A DNA stretch of 13,552 nt from Bacteroides sp. CAG:530 (lineage in GTDB: Bacteria; Bacteroidota; Bacteroidia; Bacteroidales; Bacteroidaceae): NCBI GenBank assembly GCA_000434735.1, contig FR881237.1:1-13552 (forward strand), given 5' to 3'. This document shows positions 6,018 through 13,552 of this stretch, piece by piece; position 1 is the first letter of the stretch, and each line of letters starts with the position of its first letter. A model generated the notes under the pieces. It was not told the origin of the DNA. It did no database searches and saw only the letters and a program-made list of their open reading frames with translations. The translations under genes and the position numbers were made by a program.

Positions 6018-7484
6018 ATGAAAATGAAAATAATACCCGCAATCATTGTCGGTTTTCTTTCTGTGGCGATTTTTATGACTTCTTGTCTAAGTGACGATAC
6101 GCAAGAAATAACATATAGTAAGGAAGCAAGTATCAAGTCGTTTTCGTTGGGTACACTGAAGATTCAGCGAATCGGAAAAGATAAAAGTGGTAATGACTCT
6201 GCTTATGTCGATACCATGTCGATGGCTAGGTATCCTTTCACTATCGATCAGTTGAAGCATGAAATCTCAAACAAAGACTCTCTGCCCGTTGGTACTGATA
6301 TCTCTAAGGTAATAACTAATATCTCAGCAGACACTCCGTATATACTTTATGGAAAGATAGCGAAGAAGGGCGAAGAGGCTAAGGATACACTGTGGACTAA
6401 TACAGATTCTCTCGACTTCTCTATAGCTCCTGCCGAAGGTATCGTGTTTAAGGTTATGGCGTACGACGGCTCGTTGGGAACTCCTTACAAGGTGAAAGTC
6501 AACGTTCATAATCAGGTACCCGATTCTTTGCAGTGGACTCAAGATGTTATCGGCTCGTCGTTCGTATCTGGTGCGCTGACAAAGCAAAAAGCGGTTTATC
6601 TGAATCAAAAGATATTCGTGTTCGGACAAAATAGTGAATGTAAAACTGTTGCGGAATATACTAAGGTGTCTGAAAAGGGACAGCCTAGCGCATGGACTAA
6701 GATAGCATTGCCCGAAGGCGTGGATTCATACTCTGCTTTGGCTAGTGGAGAAATGATTTATTTCTTGGCCGATGGAAAACTGTATGCTATGGATGGCGAC
6801 GGACTCTATGCTGAAATAGCTCCGGCAGCTCCTGTAGCGTTGTCTAAACTTGTGGCATCGGTAAACACAAAGCGTGGCGCTACAGTATTTGCGCTTACAG
6901 CCGGTTCTGATACAAAAGAAATCAGCTATACCGTAGCAGATGGCTGGTCTGAACAACAAGAAACTGCGCTGAGCGCTAATGTTCCTTATTATGTATTCGA
7001 TACTATCCCTACATCTTATAATGATGAGATAAAGGGAATGGTAGTGTTGGCGCAGTCGTCAGCCGACTATGGCTTTGTAGCTGCACGTCAGTCGAATGAT
7101 GATTTCTGGAGTGCTTATGACTTCGCTTCAAGAGATACCAGCCGCTGCCCGAATATCGAAAATCCAACTCTTCTTTATTACGGAAAGAAACTCATCGCTT
7201 TTGGTGGAGCTGTTTCTACCAAAGATTACGCTAAATATAAAGATCCGTTCAGCACAATTTATTGTTCTACCGATCACGGCTTGACATGGAAACCGACTGC
7301 AGGCTCTCTGTTGACCTTTGCTGTAGGCAAGAATCATAAGACTTTTGCTCAACTGTATGCTGAGAACGGAAACAACTATTCATGCGTGGCCGACCCGAAT
7401 CATTTCATCTGGGTTGTTTGGGGTAACGGCATGATGAGTAGAGGACGAATAAACTATTACGGATTCGCTCCGAAACAATGGTAA
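6018..7484 (+). CDS. DUF6242-type lipoprotein, function unknown
   Basis: The 488-aa protein begins with a lipoprotein signal peptide: basic MKMK, a hydrophobic stretch, and lipobox MTSC with the lipidated C23. The residues after it (LSDDTQE) are acidic, similar to the export signal that sends Bacteroidetes lipoproteins to the cell surface. I recognise it as resembling proteins annotated DUF6242. The C-terminal two thirds has repeated beta-strand/Trp segments and one exact Asp-box, STDHGLTW (417-424), suggesting a beta-propeller related to sialidase/BNR or kelch repeats. No catalytic site is evident. The next gene, uppS, starts 13 bp later, so it is the first gene of the uppS-bamA-skp transcript. 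This hints at an envelope-assembly role, but that is inference. ATG at 6024 is an alternative start. Confidence 0.8.
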   Translation: MKMKIIPAIIVGFLSVAIFMTSCLSDDTQEITYSKEASIKSFSLGTLKIQRIGKDKSGNDSAYVDTMSMARYPFTIDQLKHEISNKDSLPVGTDISKVITNISADTPYILYGKIAKKGEEAKDTLWTNTDSLDFSIAPAEGIVFKVMAYDGSLGTPYKVKVNVHNQVPDSLQWTQDVIGSSFVSGALTKQKAVYLNQKIFVFGQNSECKTVAEYTKVSEKGQPSAWTKIALPEGVDSYSALASGEMIYFLADGKLYAMDGDGLYAEIAPAAPVALSKLVASVNTKRGATVFALTAGSDTKEISYTVADGWSEQQETALSANVPYYVFDTIPTSYNDEIKGMVVLAQSSADYGFVAARQSNDDFWSAYDFASRDTSRCPNIENPTLLYYGKKLIAFGGAVSTKDYAKYKDPFSTIYCSTDHGLTWKPTAGSLLTFAVGKNHKTFAQLYAENGNNYSCVADPNHFIWVVWGNGMMSRGRINYYGFAPKQW

Positions 7485-7491
7485 AAAAGGA
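7485..7491 (+). promoter_or_regulatory. Ribosome binding site of uppS
   Basis: AAAAGGA follows the lipoprotein stop codon immediately and sits 6 bp before the uppS ATG. It supports the start at 7498 and tight operon coupling. Confidence 0.5.
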
Positions 7492-7497
7492 ATTGCT

Positions 7498-8238
7498 ATG
7501 TCATCATATAAAGAGCAAATAGATAAGACACATATCCCGGCTCATATAGCCATCATTATGGATGGAAATGGGCGATGGGCAAAGCAAAGAGGGCAGAAAC
7601 GCTCCTTCGGTCATCAGGCTGGTGCCGAGACAGTACATGTTATAGCGGAAGAAGCTGCACGTTTGGGCGTGAAGTATCTTACTCTGTATACCTTCTCTAC
7701 TGAAAATTGGAACCGTCCGATTGATGAAGTTGCCGCTTTGATGAGTCTTCTTATGGATTCTATCGAAGAGGAGATTTTCATGAAGAACAATATCCGTTTC
7801 CGAATTATCGGGGATGCGGAACGATTGCCCGAAAATGTATTGAACAGACTGAATGAGTGTATAGAACATACCGCAGGCAATACGGGTATGTGCTTGGTGC
7901 TGGCTCTTAGTTACTCTTCGCGCTGGGAACTGACAGATGCAATGAAGCATATCGCTCAGAAGGTGGCGGCAGGCGAACTTAAGGCTGATGAAATATCAGA
8001 TGAAACAATAAGCCAAAATTTGACGACGAATTTTATGCCCGATCCAGACTTGTTGATTAGAACCGGAGGAGAAGTTCGACTCAGCAACTATCTGTTGTGG
8101 CAATGCGCTTATTCTGAATTATATTTCTGCGATACTTTCTGGCCCGACTTTAAGGAAGAAGAGCTTTGCAAAGCAATCTGTGATTATCAACAAAGAGAAC
8201 GCCGTTTTGGCAAAACAAGTGAACAAATATTGAAATAA
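7498..8238 (+). CDS. uppS: Isoprenyl transferase (undecaprenyl diphosphate synthase)
   Basis: The 246-aa cis-prenyltransferase extends farnesyl diphosphate with isopentenyl units to the C55 carrier lipid used for peptidoglycan and surface polysaccharide export. The opening motif HIAIIMDGNGRWAKQRG (16-32) holds the catalytic D22 and the diphosphate-binding G-N-G-R. The closing motif DPDLLIRTGGEVRLSNYLLW (182-201) supplies R188, R194 and S196 for the second diphosphate. Length equals the family norm. It is a peripheral membrane enzyme without membrane segments. Only 3 bp separate its stop from the bamA start. Confidence 0.96.
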   Translation: MSSYKEQIDKTHIPAHIAIIMDGNGRWAKQRGQKRSFGHQAGAETVHVIAEEAARLGVKYLTLYTFSTENWNRPIDEVAALMSLLMDSIEEEIFMKNNIRFRIIGDAERLPENVLNRLNECIEHTAGNTGMCLVLALSYSSRWELTDAMKHIAQKVAAGELKADEISDETISQNLTTNFMPDPDLLIRTGGEVRLSNYLLWQCAYSELYFCDTFWPDFKEEELCKAICDYQQRERRFGKTSEQILK

Positions 8239-8241
8239 CAA

Positions 8242-10887
8242 ATGCGATACCGTTTTTTACTTACTCTACTGACCTTGATAAGTATTTCCAGTCTGTGTAC
8301 TACTGGTTATGCTCAAGAAAATACAACTACTGCAGAAAATGACCAGCCGGTTATATTGTATAATGGAACACCTAAGAAATATGAAATAGCCGACATAAAG
8401 GTAGAAGGCGTTAAGAACTATGAGGACTACGTCTTGATTGGTATTTCTGGTTTGGCGGTAGGGCAGACTATTACAGTGCCGGGTGATGATATAACCAGTG
8501 CTATTAAACGGTATTGGAGACATGGATTGTTCTCTGACGTGAAGATATTCGCTGATAAAATAGTCGATAACAAGATTTATCTTCGTATTCAGCTCGCTCC
8601 TCGTCAGCGTATCACTGATATCCGTTATAGCGGAGTGAAGAAAAGCGAGCGTGAAGACTTGCAGAAAAAGTTGGGCTTGGTTAAAGGTAGCCAGATTACT
8701 CCTAACTTGATAAACCGCGCCAAGATTCTTATCAAAAAGCATTTCGATGAAAAGGGCTTTAAGAACGCTGAGGTAAATGTCATTGTTCGTGAAGACAAGA
8801 CAAATAATGAACAGGTATATGTTGATATCGATGTTGATAAAAAGGAGAAGGTAAAAGTCAACTCTATCGTTATTGACGGTAACTCAGTGCTGAGTGACAA
8901 GAAGTTAAAGCGTGTAATGAAGAAAACCAACGAGAAAGGAAAATTGGTTAATATCTTCAGAACTAAAAAGTTCATCGATGAGAAATATCAGGAAGATAAG
9001 CAGAAAATCATTGATAAGTATAACGAATTAGGCTATCGTGATGCTATCATCGAAGTGGATAGTGTTAGTCCTTTTGATGACAAGACTGTAAATGTGTACA
9101 TGAAGATACATGAAGGCGATAAGTACTACTTGCGTAATATTACATGGGTAGGTAATACTGTTTATCCTTCGGATATGTTGAACGAACAACTTCGTATGAA
9201 ACGCGGTGATGTTTATAACCAGAAGTTATTGGGTGAACGTACATCGAGTGATGAAGATGCTATCGGAAACAACTATTATAACAGCGGTTACGTGTTCTTC
9301 CATCTTGACCCTGTAGAAGTCAACATCGACAATGACTCTATTGATTTGGAAATGCGTATTACCGAAGGTCCTCAGGCAAGCATCAGCCATGTGCGTATTA
9401 ACGGTAACGACCGCTTGTATGAAAATGTAGTTCGTCGTGAACTTCGTACTCGTCCGGGCGACTTGTTCAGTAAAGAGGCGCTTGAGCGTTCTTATCGTGA
9501 AATCGCTCAGATGGGACATTTCAACCCTGAAAACATAAAGCCAGATGTTCAGCCTAACTATGAAACCGGAACTGTTGATATCAACTGGGGATTGGAATCT
9601 AAGGCTAATGACCAGGTAGAGTTCTCTGCCGGATGGGGACAGACTGGTGTGATTGGTAAGTTGAGTTTGAAGTTTACCAACTTCTCATTCGCTAACTTGT
9701 TCCGTAAGAATGATAACTTCCGCGGATTCTTGCCGCAAGGCGACGGACAGACACTGACTATCAGCGGACAGACCAACGGACGCTATTATCAATCTTACAG
9801 CGTTTCGTTCCTCGACCCGTGGTTCGGTGGAAAGCGTCCTAACTCACTCTCTGTTTCTGCGTTCTACTCAGTACAGACCGATGTGAGCAGCAACTATTAT
9901 AACTCGGCCTATATGAATAACTACTATAATTACATGAGTGGTTACGGAAGCTATTATGGAGGATATTATGATAACTACGAGTCTTACTACGACCCCGACA
10001 AGTCAATCAAGATGTTTGGTTTGTCACTGGGATGGGGTAAACGTTTGCGTTGGCCTGATGACTACTTTACTCTGTCGGCCGAACTCTCTTATCAGCGCTT
10101 TATCCTCAAAGACTGGAGCTACCTGTACATTAAACTTAATAACGGTCAGTATCTCAATACCGGTAACTGTAACAGCTTGAGCTTGACATTGAACTTGTCT
10201 CGTAATTCTACGGATAACCCTATCTTCCCGCGCTACGGTTCAGACTTCAGTGCATCGGTACAGATTACACCGCCGTACTCATTGTTCAGCAATAAAGACT
10301 TTTCAACTTACGGAAAAGATAATTATGAAGACGCTGCAAGCATGTACCGTTGGATAGAATATCACAAGTGGAAGTTTAAAGCAAAAACATATACCGCTTT
10401 GATGAGCGCCAAGAAATGTCCGGTTATAATGACCCGTACAGAGTTCGGTATCTTAGGACACTTCAACAAGTATAAACGTTCACCGTTTGAAACATTCTAT
10501 ATGGGTGGTGACGGTATGACAGGATATAGCTACAACTATGCATCAGAGACCATCGCCCTCCGTGGTTATGAAAACGGAGCCTTGACTCCTTACGGTAGCG
10601 AAGGTTATGCATACATCCGTTTGGGCGCTGAATTGCGTTATCCGTTGATGCTTGAAAACTCAACAAGTATCTATGCATTGAGCTTCGTTGAGGCCGGTAA
10701 TGCTTGGACAGAAGTTAACAAGTTCAATCCTTTCCAGTTGAAACGTTCGGCTGGTGTGGGTGTACGTATCTTCCTTCCTATGATTGGTATGATGGGTATC
10801 GACTGGGCATACGGATTCGATAAGATAAACGGTTCGAAACAATATAGCGGAAGCCAATTCCACTTTATTATCGGACAAGAATTTTAA
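8242..10887 (+). CDS. bamA: Outer membrane protein assembly factor BamA
   Basis: The 881-aa Omp85-family core of the BAM complex inserts beta-barrel proteins into the outer membrane. A signal peptide (cleavage likely after A24) is followed by five periplasmic POTRA domains (about 47-120, 121-203, 204-293, 295-375, 378-452). The C-terminal 16-strand barrel starts near 457. The barrel shows the conserved loop-6 motif RGY (774-776) and ends in phenylalanine, as required for barrel recognition. E. coli BamA has 810 aa. Part of the extra length is a tyrosine-rich insertion (552-583) in a predicted extracellular loop. Placement between uppS and two skp-like genes matches the bamA-skp pairing of other Gram-negatives. 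Confidence 0.96.
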   Translation: MRYRFLLTLLTLISISSLCTTGYAQENTTTAENDQPVILYNGTPKKYEIADIKVEGVKNYEDYVLIGISGLAVGQTITVPGDDITSAIKRYWRHGLFSDVKIFADKIVDNKIYLRIQLAPRQRITDIRYSGVKKSEREDLQKKLGLVKGSQITPNLINRAKILIKKHFDEKGFKNAEVNVIVREDKTNNEQVYVDIDVDKKEKVKVNSIVIDGNSVLSDKKLKRVMKKTNEKGKLVNIFRTKKFIDEKYQEDKQKIIDKYNELGYRDAIIEVDSVSPFDDKTVNVYMKIHEGDKYYLRNITWVGNTVYPSDMLNEQLRMKRGDVYNQKLLGERTSSDEDAIGNNYYNSGYVFFHLDPVEVNIDNDSIDLEMRITEGPQASISHVRINGNDRLYENVVRRELRTRPGDLFSKEALERSYREIAQMGHFNPENIKPDVQPNYETGTVDINWGLESKANDQVEFSAGWGQTGVIGKLSLKFTNFSFANLFRKNDNFRGFLPQGDGQTLTISGQTNGRYYQSYSVSFLDPWFGGKRPNSLSVSAFYSVQTDVSSNYYNSAYMNNYYNYMSGYGSYYGGYYDNYESYYDPDKSIKMFGLSLGWGKRLRWPDDYFTLSAELSYQRFILKDWSYLYIKLNNGQYLNTGNCNSLSLTLNLSRNSTDNPIFPRYGSDFSASVQITPPYSLFSNKDFSTYGKDNYEDAASMYRWIEYHKWKFKAKTYTALMSAKKCPVIMTRTEFGILGHFNKYKRSPFETFYMGGDGMTGYSYNYASETIALRGYENGALTPYGSEGYAYIRLGAELRYPLMLENSTSIYALSFVEAGNAWTEVNKFNPFQLKRSAGVGVRIFLPMIGMMGIDWAYGFDKINGSKQYSGSQFHFIIGQEF
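9895..9990 (+). other. Tyrosine-rich low-complexity segment in the BamA barrel
   Basis: Residues 552-583 of BamA contain 14 tyrosines in 32, mixed with Asn, Gly, Ser and Met, in YYN/NYY/GYYGGYY-like patterns. The codons are simple TAT/TAC-rich repeats at DNA level. By position after the DPWFGG turn (aligned by eye to NPYFT in E. coli BamA), it lies in an early extracellular loop. Confidence 0.8.
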
Positions 10888-10911
10888 TTAGGTTATCAAA
10901 ATTTGCATGTT

Positions 10912-11430
10912 ATGATGAAACGATTTATTTTTTCGGCTGTATTGATAATGGCATGCCTTATCACAGCACAAGCACAGAAATTTGCGTTAATAGACATGGA
11001 GTATATTTTGAAGCAGATTCCTGCCTATGAGCAAGCTAACCAGAAATTGGAAACGTTGTCAAAACAGTGGCAAAGCGAAGTAGAAGCGAAAGGTAAAGAA
11101 GCGAAAGCATTATACGAGAGCTATCAGAGTACTGCAGCAAAACTGACCGCCGCTCAGAAGACTGCCAAGGAAGATGCTATCGTAGCTAAGGAGAAAGAGG
11201 CCGCCGAATTGCGTAAGAAATACTTCGGTCCCGAAGGCGAGATTATGAAGAAGCGCGAAGAGCTGATAGGTCCGATACAAGATGCCGTTTACGATGCGGT
11301 AAAGACTGTAGCCGTACAAAACGGATACGATGTAATATTCGACAGAGCTTCCGCTCAGAGTATGATTTTTGCTTCACCGCGTATAGATGTGAGCGATGTA
11401 GTGCTTCAAGTTTTGAATAAATCAAAATAA
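10912..11430 (+). CDS. Skp/OmpH-like periplasmic chaperone, copy 1
   Basis: The protein is about 172 aa with a signal peptide (MMKRF, hydrophobic core, cleavage after AQA) and a Skp-type body. The body has KFALIDMEYILKQIPAY at the start of the mature part, a long Lys/Glu/Ala coiled-coil hairpin (about 45-110 of the mature chain) and the returning strand GYDVIFDRASAQSMIF. Skp trimers hold unfolded outer-membrane proteins on the way to BamA, encoded just upstream. The start is uncertain: ATGs at 10903, 10912 and 10915 are all in frame and none has a clear ribosome site. The gene lies 15-27 bp after bamA in the same transcript. Confidence 0.88.
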   Translation: MMKRFIFSAVLIMACLITAQAQKFALIDMEYILKQIPAYEQANQKLETLSKQWQSEVEAKGKEAKALYESYQSTAAKLTAAQKTAKEDAIVAKEKEAAELRKKYFGPEGEIMKKREELIGPIQDAVYDAVKTVAVQNGYDVIFDRASAQSMIFASPRIDVSDVVLQVLNKSK

Positions 11431-11442
11431 TACATACATTTG
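11412..11442 (+). promoter_or_regulatory. Bacteroides-type promoter of the second skp-like gene
   Basis: TTTG (11412-11415), a 19-bp spacer and TACATTTG (11435-11442) match the -33/-7 consensus closely. The -33 lies inside the last codons of the first skp-like gene. Transcription would start near 11449, about 45 bp before the second gene. Confidence 0.7.
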
Positions 11443-11493
11443 CAACCGTCTATTGACTGAAAGAAATAATAATAATTATAGAAACTACAGATT

Positions 11494-12036
11494 ATGTTTA
11501 AGAAAATTGCTTTTTTACTGTTGCTCATCGCTCCGATGAGTTTGTTCGCGCAGAAATTTGCGCACTTCAAATCTATGGACATCATTCCTGTAATGCCAGA
11601 ATATAGTAAGGCTCAGACTGATATTCAGAAAATGCAGAAACAATACGAAGACGAAATCAAACGTGCTTCAGACGAATTCAACAAGAAGTTCGCAGAATAC
11701 CAGCAAGAGCAGAAGACTCTTCCGCAGAATATTCAGGAACGTCGTCAGAGAGAACTTCAGGAACTTCAGGAAAAAGGTATGCAGTTCCAGCAGGATGCTC
11801 AGCAGCAGTTGCAGAAAGCATACGGTGATATGATGGAACCTATCTATAAGAAATTGGAAGACGCTGTTAAGTCAGTAGGTTCTACTGGTGGATACACTTA
11901 CATCTTCGATTTGAACCGTACAGATATCCCTTATATCAACGAAGCACAGTCTAAAGACGTTACAAACGATATAAAGACAAAGTTGGGAATCAGCTTGTCG
12001 GCAGTACCTGCTACTCCAGTAGCTCCTGCTAAGTAA
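11494..12036 (+). CDS. Skp/OmpH-like periplasmic chaperone, copy 2
   Basis: This 180-aa protein has a signal peptide (MFKK, hydrophobic core, cleavage after LFA) and then QKFAHFKSMDIIPVMPEY, aligning with the mature start of copy 1. A long Gln/Glu/Lys-rich coiled coil (about 40-115) follows, then GGYTYIFDL, the usual Skp return strand. It differs from copy 1 in its glutamine-rich tentacles and a proline/alanine tail (PATPVAPAK). The role is probably to chaperone a different set of outer-membrane clients. It can be expressed from the operon or from its own promoter at 11412-11442. Confidence 0.9.
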   Translation: MFKKIAFLLLLIAPMSLFAQKFAHFKSMDIIPVMPEYSKAQTDIQKMQKQYEDEIKRASDEFNKKFAEYQQEQKTLPQNIQERRQRELQELQEKGMQFQQDAQQQLQKAYGDMMEPIYKKLEDAVKSVGSTGGYTYIFDLNRTDIPYINEAQSKDVTNDIKTKLGISLSAVPATPVAPAK

Positions 12037-12071
12037 TTCAGTCTTTACAGAGAATTTAATTAAAATACAGA

Positions 12072-12103
12072 AGAGCATGGAGAGTTATCCGTGCTCTTTT
12101 TTT
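12072..12103 (+). terminator. Intrinsic terminator after the skp-like genes
   Basis: AGAGCATGG (12072-12080) pairs with CCGTGCTCT (12089-12097) over 9 bp with one T-G pair, has an 8-nt loop, and is followed by a T-run to 12103. It ends 13 bp before the murI start codon, so it either closes the bamA-skp unit or acts as a partial stop for murI. Confidence 0.85.
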
Positions 12104-12116
12104 ATAAGTTTTTATC

Positions 12117-12947
12117 ATGAATCTATCTACAGGACCTATTGGTGTATTCGATTCCGGATACGGAGGATTGACCATATTGCGAGAGATACGCAAGTTGTTG
12201 CCGCATTACGACTATATTTATTTGGGCGATAATGCCCGTACGCCTTATGGCACCCGTTCGTTCGAAGTGGTTTATGATTTTACGCTTCAGGCCGTAAGCA
12301 AGCTTTTCGAGTTGGGATGCCCACTCGTTATCTTGGCTTGTAACACCGCTTCGGCAAAGGCGCTGCGCACCATTCAGCAGAACGACTTGCCACACTTGGC
12401 TCCGGGACGTCGTGTGCTGGGCGTGATACGTCCTACGGTAGAATGTATCGACTCCCTTACCGTAAGTAGGCACGTAGGGTTGTTGGCCACTTCGGGAACT
12501 ATCAACTCATTGTCTTACCCTCTTGAAGTGCGCAAACTTTATCCGGATATTACGGTGACTGGAGTACCTTGCCCCATGTGGGTGCCGTTGGTAGAGAACA
12601 ATGAGTTCAATTCGCCGGGAGCCGATTATTTTGTAAAGAAGTACATCGACCTTCTTTTAAGTAAAGACTCGTTAATCGATACTATTATTTTGGGGTGTAC
12701 TCATTATCCTCTACTCATCGATAAAATCCGTCAGTATACTCCTTCCAATATCCGTTTGGTTACTCAAGGCGAATATGTAGCCAGTAGTTTGAAAGATTAT
12801 CTTTCGCGTCATGACGATATACGTACGCATTGTTCGGTTAACGGCACGTGCGAGTTCCTTACTACCGAGTCGGTAGAAAAATTCCAAGAGTCGGCTTCCG
12901 TATTCTTGCATCAGCAGGTACATGTACGTAGCATCTCTTTGGTGTAG
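12117..12947 (+). CDS. murI: Glutamate racemase
   Basis: The 276-aa cofactor-independent enzyme converts L-glutamate to D-glutamate for the peptidoglycan stem peptide. Motifs are GVFDSGYGGLTI (9-20) with D12 and S13, ACNTAS (74-79) with catalytic C75, and GCTHYPLL (193-200) with catalytic C194 and H196. This is the two-cysteine acid/base pair of the family. Length is normal. It is cytosolic. The only start supported is 12117, directly after a terminator and without a TAnnTTTG promoter box or Shine-Dalgarno. Expression may therefore rely on read-through. Confidence 0.95.
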   Translation: MNLSTGPIGVFDSGYGGLTILREIRKLLPHYDYIYLGDNARTPYGTRSFEVVYDFTLQAVSKLFELGCPLVILACNTASAKALRTIQQNDLPHLAPGRRVLGVIRPTVECIDSLTVSRHVGLLATSGTINSLSYPLEVRKLYPDITVTGVPCPMWVPLVENNEFNSPGADYFVKKYIDLLLSKDSLIDTIILGCTHYPLLIDKIRQYTPSNIRLVTQGEYVASSLKDYLSRHDDIRTHCSVNGTCEFLTTESVEKFQESASVFLHQQVHVRSISLV

Positions 12948-12955
12948 ATAAACAA

Positions 12956-12963
12956 TATATTTG
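12956..12963 (+). promoter_or_regulatory. -7 box of the gmd promoter
   Basis: TATATTTG matches TAnnTTTG and lies 30 bp before the gmd start codon. The nearest TTTG upstream (12938-12941) is only 14 bp away, shorter than the usual spacer. Confidence 0.45.
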
Positions 12964-12993
12964 TGTGAAAATACAAAAACTAAAATAATATTT

Positions 12994-13552
12994 ATGAGTA
13001 AACAGAACATTGCCCTCATTACGGGTATTACGGGTCAGGATGGCTCTTATTTGGCGGAATTGCTGCTTGGAAAAGGTTATGATGTACACGGTATTATCCG
13101 TCGTTCATCCGTAGATTATCGTGAGCGCATCGCTCATCTTGAAGGCAAGCCTCATTTCCATCTTCATTATGCCGACCTTGGCGACTCTATGTCTATCGTT
13201 GGTGTAGTATCCGAAGTACGTCCTACCGAAATATATAACCTTGCCGCACAAAGCCATGTGCAGGTAAGTTTCGACTCTCCTGAATATACAGCCAATGTAG
13301 ACGCTGTAGGTGTACTCCGCATTATTGAGGCAGTGCGTAAGGTTGGTCTTGCCAATTCTTGTAAGATATATCAGGCTTCTACATCCGAACTCTATGGTAA
13401 GGTAGAAGAAGTTCCGCAGAACGAGAACACTCCGTTCCATCCGTTCAGTCCTTACGCAGTAGCTAAGCTTTACGGATTCTGGATTATGAAGGAATATCGT
13501 GATGCATACAATATGTTCTGCTGCAACGGAATTCTCTTCAATCACGAATCAG
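12994..13552 (+). CDS. gmd: GDP-mannose 4,6-dehydratase, 3' end outside the window
   Basis: The first 186 codons are present; the frame is open at the window edge. This short-chain dehydrogenase-type enzyme turns GDP-mannose into GDP-4-keto-6-deoxymannose, the precursor of GDP-L-fucose. It shows the NADP-binding ITGITGQDGSYL (9-20), RRSS (36-39), the catalytic TSE (130-132) and Y154-x3-K158 within SPYAVAKLYG, and NHES at the end. The residue spacing matches E. coli Gmd with a two-residue offset. Full-length proteins are about 350-375 aa. fcl (GDP-fucose synthase) would be expected next, but it is not visible. The product probably feeds fucosylated surface glycans. Confidence 0.96.
   Translation, partial: MSKQNIALITGITGQDGSYLAELLLGKGYDVHGIIRRSSVDYRERIAHLEGKPHFHLHYADLGDSMSIVGVVSEVRPTEIYNLAAQSHVQVSFDSPEYTANVDAVGVLRIIEAVRKVGLANSCKIYQASTSELYGKVEEVPQNENTPFHPFSPYAVAKLYGFWIMKEYRDAYNMFCCNGILFNHES

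Noticed and set aside
5897..6136. Small minus-strand hydrophobic frame opposite the lipoprotein start
   Set aside because: It is the complement of the signal-peptide codons and A/T-rich leader, with no recognisable domain or ribosome site.
8242..8320. BamA as a lipoprotein because of C19 in its signal peptide
   Set aside because: The residues before C19 (SSL) are not a lipobox, and the AYA-type cleavage site after A24 fits a normal secreted protein.
9938..10180. Thr/Ser-rich open frame overlapping bamA
   Set aside because: It is a shadow of the bamA tyrosine-rich and following codons, without a start context or family resemblance.

Overview
The window looks like chromosomal housekeeping DNA from a member of the Bacteroidaceae (Bacteroides/Phocaeicola-like). 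Three things point there. The protein sequences (ArgH, PyrE, BamA, tandem Skp-like proteins, a DUF6242-type lipoprotein) read as Bacteroidales versions. Start codons mostly lack strong Shine-Dalgarno sequences and sit in A/T-rich leaders. The promoter motif TAnnTTTG, in two cases with an upstream TTTG 19-20 bp away, recurs in gene-free gaps. Genus and species cannot be fixed by eye. I see no phage, transposon, CRISPR or plasmid genes, and no gene-free stretch longer than about 165 bp.

Left part, minus strand (1-4774). Read in the direction of transcription the order is prmC, recX, comF, pyrE, a small SRPBCC-like gene, argH and a tRNA cut by the window edge (probably tRNA-Gly). prmC, recX and comF overlap by 4 and 17 bp and form a tight operon. 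pyrE has its own promoter-like box. A strongly folded intergenic element lies between pyrE and the SRPBCC-like gene. The tRNA has a near-consensus promoter embedded in a long inverted repeat. Functions are translation termination (PrmC), recombination control (RecX), DNA uptake/phosphoribosyltransferase-like (ComF), pyrimidine synthesis (PyrE) and arginine synthesis (ArgH).

Right part, plus strand (4821-13552). ribD (riboflavin synthesis) diverges from prmC across 46 bp. After a 162-bp gap comes an envelope-biogenesis cluster: a DUF6242-type lipoprotein, uppS (undecaprenyl carrier synthesis), bamA (outer-membrane protein insertion), two tandem Skp/OmpH-like periplasmic chaperones and murI (D-glutamate for peptidoglycan). 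The second skp-like gene has its own textbook promoter. A strong terminator hairpin ends only 13 bp before the murI start codon. The window closes inside gmd (GDP-mannose 4,6-dehydratase), usually the first step to GDP-L-fucose for surface glycans.

I found no wholly new multi-gene system. The points most worth a second look are the uncharacterised lipoprotein fused into the uppS-bamA-skp transcript, a tyrosine-rich insertion in a predicted surface loop of BamA, the folded repeat-like element at 1934-2021, the palindromic tRNA promoter, and the terminator just ahead of murI.
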